From: Sulfuricellaceae bacterium
Lineage (GTDB): Bacteria > Pseudomonadota > Gammaproteobacteria > Burkholderiales > UBA9220
Length of the DNA: 11,511 bases
Reading direction: 5' to 3'
Assembly: GCA_019911985.1 (NCBI GenBank)
Contig: JAIOJO010000380.1
Coordinates: forward strand, 1 to 11,511
Every line of letters starts with the position of its first letter. Positions within the stretch are counted from its first letter, which is position 1. This document shows positions 1 through 4,971 of the stretch, piece by piece. The notes below the pieces were generated by a model that saw nothing but the letters and a program-made list of their open reading frames with translations, did no database searches and had not been told where the DNA came from. The position numbers and the translations under genes were made by a program.

Positions 1-3
1 GGC

Positions 4-68
4 GCCGGGCGGTGTCGCTCGACGCTTGTGTGGAATGACCACACCGCGCGTCTCGCTTCGTGCCCGGC
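4..68. repeat. Imperfect long palindrome, about 65 nt
   Basis: Three nested paired blocks are visible: GCCGGGC (4-10) with GCCCGGC (62-68), GACGC (21-25) with GCGTC (48-52), and GTGTGG (28-33) with CCACAC (39-44) around a 5-nt AATGA loop. The segments between the blocks (11-20 and 53-61) pair poorly. No T-tract follows on either strand, so it does not look like a simple intrinsic terminator. It may be a REP-type extragenic palindrome or an internal part of a small mobile element. No coding sequence is recognisable in 1-159 on either strand. Confidence 0.6.
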
Positions 69-98
69 ATCCCGCAAAACCCCGTCGCGACCCCGTGC

Positions 99-116
99 GA
101 CTTAATCAGAGGCTCC
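99..116. mobile_element. Possible terminal inverted repeat of an IS5-type element
   Basis: Read on the minus strand, this segment is GGAGCCTCTGATTAAGTC. From memory it matches the end of E. coli IS5 (GGAAGGTGCGAACAAGTC) at 11 of 18 positions, including the first three bases and the AAGTC block. It abuts TTAA at 117-120, which fits the YTAR target duplicated by IS5-subgroup elements. The rest of any element would lie to the left, off the window, and no transposase reading frame is seen in 1-98. It could be a full insertion sequence end, a MITE end, or chance resemblance. Confidence 0.3.
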
Positions 117-159
117 TTAAATCATCCCGAACCGAGTAGGCCTAGGTTTCAAGCAGGCT

Positions 160-990
160 TTAAATACCTTGCGGCGAAGTAAAGAAACGTTGACCCATTT
201 CCTCTAGGCCCAAGGTGTTCAGCAATTCATTGAGACGCTCAGCGGAACGCTTGCGCGGCAGGTTTTTATAACTGGCGATAATGAGTTCGTTTTTCATCGA
301 ATGTTCCCATCCGACCAACTCGGTCACGCTGACCTGATAGCCGTGCGCCTCAAGCTGAAGGCAACGCAGCACATTGGTCACATGGCTGCCGAATTCGCGG
401 GTATGCAAGGGGTGGCGCCACAGCTCGGTCAAGGTGCTTAGTGCCAAAGCTTTGGCCTTATTTTTCTTGAGCACCGCCGCGACTTCGGCTTGGCAACAAG
501 GTACCAATACGATGAATTTGGCCTGCTTCCGCAAGGCAAAATGAATGGCATCGTCGGTAGCCGTATTGCAAGCGTGGAGAGCCGTAACCACGTCGATTTT
601 TTCCGGCAAGAGCTTGGACTCGATGGACTCGGCCACCGATAAATTGAGAAAGGACATGCCGGAAAAATTCAACCTCATCGCCAGCAACTGGGATTTCGCA
701 ACCAGCTCCTCGCGCGTTTCTATGCCGTAAACATGCGAGGCATTGCCCAGGGCCTTGAAAAACAGGTCGTACAGGATAAAGCCCAGATATGATTTTCCTG
801 CCCCATGGTCGACCAAATGAACTTCGGGATGATCGTGCAAGATTTCATTCAGGAGCGGTTCGATAAATTGGTAAAGGTGATAAACCTGCTTGAGTTTACG
901 CCGGCTGTCCTGATTCATTTTCCCGTCACGGGTGAGAATATGAAGCTCTTTCAGAAGCTCAACGGATTGATTGGGTTTTATTTCGTGCAT
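160..990 (-). CDS. Class I SAM-dependent methyltransferase, Methyltransf_32-like
   Basis: A 276-aa soluble protein, probably cytoplasmic, that should transfer a methyl group from S-adenosylmethionine to an unknown acceptor. The SAM-binding glycine loop is VDHGAGKSYLG at residues 60-70, followed by an acidic residue, E91, after strand 2. The ALHACNTATDDA stretch (137-148) and the PCCQ motif (164-167) are typical of the methyltransferase group that Pfam calls Methyltransf_32; this is recognition from memory. No signal peptide or membrane segment is evident. The ATG at 988-990 is preceded by GGAG six bases upstream, which supports the start. It is on the same strand as, and downstream of, the tRNA cluster, so read-through from the tRNA promoter is possible, although a separate weak promoter is also visible. 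The substrate (RNA, protein or small molecule) cannot be told from sequence. Confidence 0.85.
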   Translation of the reverse strand: MHEIKPNQSVELLKELHILTRDGKMNQDSRRKLKQVYHLYQFIEPLLNEILHDHPEVHLVDHGAGKSYLGFILYDLFFKALGNASHVYGIETREELVAKSQLLAMRLNFSGMSFLNLSVAESIESKLLPEKIDVVTALHACNTATDDAIHFALRKQAKFIVLVPCCQAEVAAVLKKNKAKALALSTLTELWRHPLHTREFGSHVTNVLRCLQLEAHGYQVSVTELVGWEHSMKNELIIASYKNLPRKRSAERLNELLNTLGLEEMGQRFFTSPQGI

Positions 991-1065
991 ATCGTGCTCC
1001 TACCGCGCTTTTTCAAAACGCCGCCGGAATAGATAAAACCCCAAGCGCACAGACGTCAGGCACGA

Positions 1066-1094
1066 TGTATATCCACAGTGGGAAGGGAAAGCAA
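1066..1094 (-). promoter_or_regulatory. Candidate promoter for the methyltransferase gene
   Basis: On the minus strand there is a TTGCTT -35 box (1089-1094), a 17-nt spacer and a TATACA -10 box (1066-1071). The match to sigma-70 consensus is moderate (three and four of six). It lies between tRNA-His and the methyltransferase start, and would give a leader of roughly 70 nt. No clear intrinsic terminator separates it from the tRNA genes. Confidence 0.3.
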
Positions 1095-1131
1095 CTAAGC
1101 CACCTACGCAAGGCCGCTCACTAAGAAATGA

Positions 1132-1207
1132 TGGGGTGGATGATGGGGCTCGAACCCACGACAACCGGAATCACAATCCGGGACTCTACCGACTGAGCTA
1201 CATCCAC
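1132..1207 (-). tRNA. tRNA-His (anticodon GTG)
   Basis: On the minus strand the molecule starts GTGGATG at 1207 and ends CATCCAC followed by C73 and an encoded CCA (1134-1132). The anticodon loop is ATTGTGA flanked by CCGGA/TCCGG pairing, giving GTG. The T arm is GTGGG, TTCGAGC, CCCAT. Position 1208 encodes the G at -1 that is characteristic of histidine tRNA and pairs with C73. It is the third and last member of a Pro-Arg-His cluster. Confidence 0.97.
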
Positions 1208-1239
1208 CGCTGAAAACATACCGGGCAACGGCAGTAATC

Positions 1240-1316
1240 TGGCGTGCCCGACAGGAATCGAACCTGTAACCCCCAGCTTAGAAGGCTGGTGCTCTATCCG
1301 GTTGAGCTACGGGCAC
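1240..1316 (-). tRNA. tRNA-Arg (anticodon TCT)
   Basis: The acceptor stem is GTGCCCG (1316-1310) paired with CGGGCAC (1250-1244), with discriminator G and an encoded CCA ending at 1240. The anticodon arm is CAGC, loop CTTCTAA, GCTG, giving TCT, which reads AGA and AGG codons. The T loop is TTCGATT. It is the middle gene of the cluster, separated by 17 nt from tRNA-Pro and by about 31 nt from tRNA-His, consistent with one polycistronic precursor. Confidence 0.97.
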
Positions 1317-1333
1317 AAGTCAACCTGAAATCC

Positions 1334-1410
1334 TGGTCGGGGTGGAGAGATTCGAACTCCCGACATCCTGGTCCCAAACCAGGCGCGCTACCAGGCTACG
1401 CTACACCCCG
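1334..1410 (-). tRNA. tRNA-Pro (anticodon TGG)
   Basis: The acceptor stem is CGGGGTG (1410-1404) paired with CACCCCG (1344-1338), followed by A73 and an encoded CCA (1336-1334). The anticodon arm is CTGG, loop TTTGGGA, CCAG, giving TGG. The D arm shows the usual GTAGCG...CCTGGTAGCGC pattern of bacterial proline tRNA. It is the first gene of the leftward cluster and starts 10 nt after the -10 box of its promoter. Confidence 0.97.
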
Positions 1411-1420
1411 AAGCGGCAGG

Positions 1421-1449
1421 AATATACGCGCCGCGATGAAAAAGGTCAA
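1421..1449 (-). promoter_or_regulatory. Strong sigma-70 promoter of the tRNA Pro-Arg-His operon
   Basis: On the minus strand: TTGACC (1444-1449), exactly 17 nt, then TATATT (1421-1426). Both hexamers match consensus at five of six positions. The 10 nt between the -10 box and mature tRNA-Pro are CCTGCCGCTT, a GC-rich discriminator. GC-rich discriminators are known in stable-RNA promoters under stringent (ppGpp/DksA) control, so this operon is probably so controlled; that is inference. Confidence 0.85.
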
Positions 1450-1481
1450 CGAAAATCTTGAGCAGGCAGCGCTAAAAGTGA

Positions 1482-1501
1482 GAAGATAGCGCTTTATCTT
1501 C
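1482..1501. repeat. Perfect 7-bp inverted repeat upstream of folD
   Basis: GAAGATA (1482-1488) and TATCTTC (1495-1501) flank a 6-nt GCGCTT loop and end 15 nt before the folD ATG. A second AGCGCT palindrome (1468-1473) sits 20 bp left of the one in this loop region (1488-1493). It could be an operator in the tRNA/folD divergent region or a leader hairpin of folD. No clear sigma-70 promoter for folD was found here. Confidence 0.4.
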
Positions 1502-1516
1502 GGCCGACCCCAAACC

Positions 1517-2404
1517 ATGCCCGCAAATATCATCGACGGAAAAGCTTTTGCCGACGCTCTCCTGCAGAAACTCAAAAAACGTGTCGACAGCCGGGTGGAA
1601 TCCGGGCTGCGGCGTCCGGGCCTCGCCGTTATTTTGATCGGCGACGACCCTGCTTCCTCGGTTTATGTACGCAACAAACGGCGCGCCTGCGAAACAACCG
1701 GTTACCATTCCATCTCCCACGACTTGCCGAGCACGATCTCGCAAATGGCCTTGCTGGAACTGATCGACAATCTGAACGCCGATCCCGATATCGACGGCAT
1801 TCTGGTTCAAATGCCGGTGCCAGCCCATATCGACCCGGAAGCCATCGTGGAACGCATTCATCCAGACAAGGACGTAGACGGCTTCCACCCTTATAACATA
1901 GGACGTCTCGCCTTGAGGATTCCGGTCCTGCGTCCCTGCACGCCTCACGGCATCATGATGCTGCTGCGCAGTACGGGCATAGAATTGAAGGGCAAGAATG
2001 CGGTGATCGTCGGAGCATCCAACACGGTCGGGCGCCCGATGGGGCTGGAACTGCTGTTGGCGGGGTGTACGGTAACAACCACGCACCGGTTTACTCGCGA
2101 TCTGGAGTCTTTCGTCCGTGCGGCAGAAATCCTTGTAGTCGCAGTCGGTAAACCGGGGCTGGTCAAGGGCGAATGGGTTCGCGACGGCGCTATCGTAATC
2201 GATGTTGGAATCAACCGCCTGGATAGCGGAAAGCTCTGCGGCGACGTCGAATTTGCCGCCGCCTCGGAGCGGGCCGCCTGGATTACACCCGTACCGGGCG
2301 GCGTTGGGCCGATGACCGTCGCCACGCTGCTGGAGAACACCTTGAACGCCGCGGAGGTCCACGAAAAGAACCCGCCCTTCCCTTCTGACATGCTAGGGCT
2401 TTAG
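1517..2404 (+). CDS. folD: Bifunctional methylene-THF dehydrogenase / methenyl-THF cyclohydrolase
   Basis: This 295-aa cytoplasmic enzyme interconverts 5,10-methylene-, 5,10-methenyl- and 10-formyl-tetrahydrofolate using NADP, supplying C1 units for purines and formyl-methionine. In methylotrophs it also links C1 assimilation to formate. It aligns over its full length with E. coli FolD from memory. The catalytic Tyr50 and Lys54 are in SVYVRNKRRACE. The folate-binding region HPDKDVDGFHPYN is at 115-127 with Asp121, the NADP-binding loop VGASNTVGRP at 165-174, and the signature PVPGGVGPMT at 258-267. The first ATG at 1517 gives the expected N-terminus (IIDGK); no clear Shine-Dalgarno precedes it. 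It is divergent from the tRNA operon, and its TAG stop overlaps the stop of the convergent HAD gene. Confidence 0.97.
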   Translation: MPANIIDGKAFADALLQKLKKRVDSRVESGLRRPGLAVILIGDDPASSVYVRNKRRACETTGYHSISHDLPSTISQMALLELIDNLNADPDIDGILVQMPVPAHIDPEAIVERIHPDKDVDGFHPYNIGRLALRIPVLRPCTPHGIMMLLRSTGIELKGKNAVIVGASNTVGRPMGLELLLAGCTVTTTHRFTRDLESFVRAAEILVVAVGKPGLVKGEWVRDGAIVIDVGINRLDSGKLCGDVEFAAASERAAWITPVPGGVGPMTVATLLENTLNAAEVHEKNPPFPSDMLGL

Positions 2405-3174
2405 GCAGGCTTGGTCGTTTCGCCATGCCAACGGCGGAGCAATTCCATATCCACACAGGATTTGCCATAGCTATTGCCATGGATCGGGTTAAACACTTGC
2501 CGAGGCTCGCCTAAGCCATCGAGCACGGCCAGAGCCCCGCTAAAGTCATCGTTGGCGGTATAGGCGTTAACCGTTATCACGGTAGGAATTGCCGCACCCA
2601 GACTGGCTCGAATGCCATTGTACGAATCCTCAAAAGCCAAACATTGGCGCGGGTCCAAGCCCAGCTTTTCCAGAGTCCAGCTATAAATATCCGGCGCCGG
2701 CTTCTTAGCGGGCACGATGTCGCCGGCGGCGATAATCTCGAACCAGCTTTCGGCATCCGCGGCCAGGGCGTTGCGCAACAGGGCTATCACGTTATCCGGC
2801 GTAGTCGTTGTGGCTATCGCCAAACGCAGGCCTTGTTTTCGCGCCTCTTCGAGCAGTCGCTTGACTCCCGGCCGGAGGGGAATAGCGCCCCGATCCAGCA
2901 TACCGACATAATGGCGTGTTTTTGCTTTATGCAGTTCGCCCACTAGCGTGTCGAAGTCGGCCGGCTTGCTGTACCCCGTCAGAAAATGATCGACAAAATA
3001 ACGAATACGCTCCTTGCCGCCGGTTACCTTCAACAACTTAGCGTATAAATCGGCATCCCACTCCCAAGCCAGCCCAAATTCGCGAAAAGCCGAATTAAAA
3101 GCCGGGCGGTGGCCGTCTCGCTCGGTGTCGGCTAGGGTGCCATCGACATCAAATATTAAAGCCTGCAAATCCAT
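2401..3174 (-). CDS. CbbY-like HAD-family sugar-phosphate phosphatase
   Basis: A 257-aa HAD subfamily IA hydrolase. Motif I is FDVDGTLADTE, with nucleophile Asp9 and acid/base Asp11. Motif II is the Thr-rich IATTTTP (120-126), motif III lies in AKKPAPDIY (Lys157/158) and motif IV in FEDSYNGI (Glu182, Asp183). The cap segment TGGKERI (51-57) is typical of CbbY, which in autotrophs dephosphorylates xylulose 1,5-bisphosphate, a Rubisco inhibitor. Beta-phosphoglucomutase or another sugar phosphatase activity is also possible, and no Calvin-cycle gene is in view. The ATG at 3174 is preferred: GGTAAG lies just upstream, whereas the GTG five codons earlier (3189) has no visible ribosome site. The gene is convergent with folD and divergent from dksA. 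Confidence 0.88.
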   Translation of the reverse strand: MDLQALIFDVDGTLADTERDGHRPAFNSAFREFGLAWEWDADLYAKLLKVTGGKERIRYFVDHFLTGYSKPADFDTLVGELHKAKTRHYVGMLDRGAIPLRPGVKRLLEEARKQGLRLAIATTTTPDNVIALLRNALAADAESWFEIIAAGDIVPAKKPAPDIYSWTLEKLGLDPRQCLAFEDSYNGIRASLGAAIPTVITVNAYTANDDFSGALAVLDGLGEPRQVFNPIHGNSYGKSCVDMELLRRWHGETTKPA

Positions 3175-3192
3175 TTGCTTACCAATCACTAG

Positions 3193-3221
3193 TTGCGGTT
3201 AAAAAAAAATTCTGCTATTAA
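3193..3221 (+). promoter_or_regulatory. Extended -10 promoter of dksA
   Basis: TTGCGG (3193-3198), a 17-nt spacer containing nine consecutive A residues, then TATTAA (3216-3221) preceded by the extended -10 dinucleotide TG (3213-3214). Transcription would start near 3228 and give a leader of about 30 nt before the dksA ATG. It lies in the gap between the divergent HAD gene and dksA. Confidence 0.6.
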
Positions 3222-3256
3222 AGCGGTTTTGCCCGAAAATACGGACCAATAAATCT

Positions 3257-3679
3257 ATGCCAGCAGAACTTCACAAACAGTTTACTCCCTACGTCCTGAA
3301 AAAAGACGAGGAGTACATGAACACAAATCAACTGGCACATTTTCGTAAAATTCTCGAAAATTGGAAAGCGGAACTGAGTCTGGATATAGATCGAACTGTC
3401 CATGCAATGCAAGACGAAGCTACGCTCTTTGCCGATCCCAACGACCGCGCCAGCCAAGAATCCGATATGACTCTGGAATTGCGCAATCGCGACCGCGAGC
3501 GCAAATTGATCAAAAAGATCGACGAAACAATAGCAAAAATCGATTCCGAAGATTATGGCTACTGCAATGCCTGCGGCATTGAAATCGGCCTGAAGCGCCT
3601 TGAAGCTCGACCGACCGCTACCCTCTGCATAGACTGCAAAACTTTGGACGAGTTGCGCGAAAAACAAGTCGCCAAGTAA
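3257..3679 (+). CDS. dksA: RNA polymerase-binding transcription factor DksA
   Basis: This 140-aa protein enters the RNA polymerase secondary channel and works with ppGpp to repress stable-RNA promoters and activate biosynthetic ones. The coiled-coil tip carries the key acidic pair Asp60 and Asp63 in DPNDRASQE. The helix LELRNRDRERKLIKKI (73-88) is nearly identical to E. coli. Four cysteines (103, 106, 124, 127) form the C-x2-C-x17-C-x2-C zinc finger, so this is a zinc-type DksA. It is 11 residues shorter than E. coli DksA, with the difference at the N-terminus. The ATG at 3257 is chosen over Met21 because the preceding PY...EEYM segment still resembles E. coli. The neighbouring tRNA operon is a plausible target; gluQ, often found after dksA, is replaced here by an unknown gene. 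Confidence 0.97.
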   Translation: MPAELHKQFTPYVLKKDEEYMNTNQLAHFRKILENWKAELSLDIDRTVHAMQDEATLFADPNDRASQESDMTLELRNRDRERKLIKKIDETIAKIDSEDYGYCNACGIEIGLKRLEARPTATLCIDCKTLDELREKQVAK

Positions 3680-3700
3680 TTTTTTCCCGCAATTCATTTT

Positions 3701-4159
3701 ATGAACGCGCCTGTTCCAGCCCACAATTCCGCGGACTTCGACCGCCTATTCAATGGCCTGCTCTACAGCCTGATGTCGTGGCAGCAATTGACCGATTTTT
3801 GGCCCAAGATCGACACAGCGTCGGGCTGGTATCTTTATGCTGTAGGCCAAGCCCTTCCAGAAGCCCCTGCAAATAATAGCCAAGTCGGCAAGTTCATCAA
3901 GGAACTCGATGCGCTGTTACGCCAAGAACACCGGGAGAGTTATTGCGGCATTGTTTACGCAGACGATCTGGACAACCCGAACCTAGTAAAAATATACGAC
4001 CCGAATCATCTTGGATCGGCTTGCGGATCGAGCAAAACCGTAGCGGTTCCAGGCTGGATCATGAGCCGGATGCCGCCCCGCGAACTGGCGCCGGCCTGGA
4101 TCGTACCGGCTAACCGCAAGCGCTGGTGGCATGCCTTAACGAACCCCGCCTCCACCTAA
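3701..4159 (+). CDS. Conserved-looking protein of unknown function downstream of dksA
   Basis: I do not recognise a named family for this 152-aa protein. It begins 21 nt after dksA on the same strand, and no good ribosome-binding site precedes its ATG (upstream is CCCGCAATTCATTTT), so it may be translated by coupling or re-initiation. It has no signal peptide or membrane span. Seven tryptophans occur (27, 34, 43, 119, 133, 142, 143). An N-terminal helical part (about 11-45), a charged helix KFIKELDALLRQEH (64-77) and a central core YCGIVYADDL...KIYDPNHLGSACGSSK can be seen; Cys82 and Cys108 are the only cysteines. PGWIMSRMPP (117-126) is followed by a basic tail. Codon use looks like its neighbours, and the compact ordered sequence suggests a real gene. 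It ends 13 nt before the convergent pgl. Confidence 0.8.
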   Translation: MNAPVPAHNSADFDRLFNGLLYSLMSWQQLTDFWPKIDTASGWYLYAVGQALPEAPANNSQVGKFIKELDALLRQEHRESYCGIVYADDLDNPNLVKIYDPNHLGSACGSSKTVAVPGWIMSRMPPRELAPAWIVPANRKRWWHALTNPAST

Positions 4160-4172
4160 CTCAGGCGAACAG

Positions 4173-4886
4173 CTAATCCGTTTCGCCGCTGACTAAGCAA
4201 TGTTGCTCCAGCAAGACTTCCACGCCACATTCCGGCGTAATCGCGGCAATCGGCAGTGCCACACCATCGCGCCAACGTGCCACAGCGTCGTGTTTTGCCC
4301 TTCCCGTTACCAGAACAGTAACTTGACGCGACCGGCTCAGGCGCCAAGCGCTTAGGCTAACGCGATCCGGCGGCGGCTTGGGCGCGCCATGAACGGCCAA
4401 CACGGCATCGGTTTGCGAACCGGCACCCCAATCATGATTCGGAAACAAACTGGCTGTGTGTCCGTCCTCGCCCAGCCCCAATAGCACCAAGTCGAACAGG
4501 TCGACCTCGGCTAGACGATTAGCATAGGCTTTCGCGGCCTGCTCCGCCCCCATTTCGGCCGGAATGACGAAAATCTGCGTTTCGGGGATGGCAACGTAAT
4601 CCAGCAAGGCCGTTTCCGCCATCAAGCTGTTGCGCTCAGGATGATCGGGAGGTAAACAGCGTTCATCACCGAAATAGACATACCACGACGACCAGCTCGT
4701 ATCGGCCTCGCGCAATAATTGATACACCGTGCGCGGGGTTGAACCACCCGCCAGCACGATATGAAATTCGCCGCGCTCCGCGATTGCGCGATTGGCACTG
4801 CGAACGATAGAAATCACAGCATGTTGCTGCACCTCGCGGGCACTCGAATAGACATGCCAGTGGCAGGTTTGATGCTGCATCTCCAT
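4173..4886 (-). CDS. pgl: 6-phosphogluconolactonase
   Basis: This 237-aa cytoplasmic lactonase of the DevB/Pgl (glucosamine-6-phosphate isomerase-like) family hydrolyses 6-phosphogluconolactone, the second step of the oxidative pentose-phosphate pathway. Diagnostic motifs are LAGGSTPRTVY (45-55), the phosphate-site YFGDERCLPPDHPERN (71-86) and LLGLGEDGHTASLFP (135-149), which contains the catalytic His143. Length is typical. The ATG at 4884-4886 has GGAG 11 nt upstream; a second in-frame ATG two codons later is possible. It is the last gene of the gnd-zwf-pgl operon, separated from zwf by 85 nt containing a hairpin. Lactones hydrolyse slowly by themselves, so the gene speeds flux and prevents lactone damage. 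Confidence 0.96.
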   Translation of the reverse strand: MEMQHQTCHWHVYSSAREVQQHAVISIVRSANRAIAERGEFHIVLAGGSTPRTVYQLLREADTSWSSWYVYFGDERCLPPDHPERNSLMAETALLDYVAIPETQIFVIPAEMGAEQAAKAYANRLAEVDLFDLVLLGLGEDGHTASLFPNHDWGAGSQTDAVLAVHGAPKPPPDRVSLSAWRLSRSRQVTVLVTGRAKHDAVARWRDGVALPIAAITPECGVEVLLEQHCLVSGETD

Positions 4887-4951
4887 TTCGATCGAGTCTC
4901 CGAATAAAGCCGCGGCGAGTTCGCAGACCGCCGGAACCCGCCGAGGACGAA

Positions 4952-4969
4952 CGCGAAATAATTTTCGCG
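4952..4969. repeat. Perfect 7-bp hairpin between zwf and pgl
   Basis: CGCGAAA (4952-4958) and TTTCGCG (4963-4969) flank a TAAT loop, starting 2 nt after the zwf stop codon in the direction of transcription. On the minus strand no T-tract follows, so full termination is unlikely. It may stabilise the 3' end of a processed gnd-zwf message or attenuate transcription into pgl; that is inference. Confidence 0.5.
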
Positions 4970-4971
4970 CT

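Noticed and set aside
1020..1131. Intrinsic terminator after tRNA-His
   Set aside because: No stable stem followed by a T-run was found on the minus strand, so none is annotated.
1244..1489. 81-codon open frame across tRNA-Arg and tRNA-Pro
   Set aside because: It translates the complement of two tRNA genes, a common false protein call (PDRNRTCNP-type).
1472..2362. 296-codon open frame on the minus strand, opposite folD
   Set aside because: The translation has no family-like motif and lies fully inside the unmistakable folD.
3175..3189. GTG start five codons upstream for the CbbY-like gene
   Set aside because: No ribosome site precedes it, while the ATG at 3174 has GGTAAG upstream and begins directly before the HAD motif I strand.
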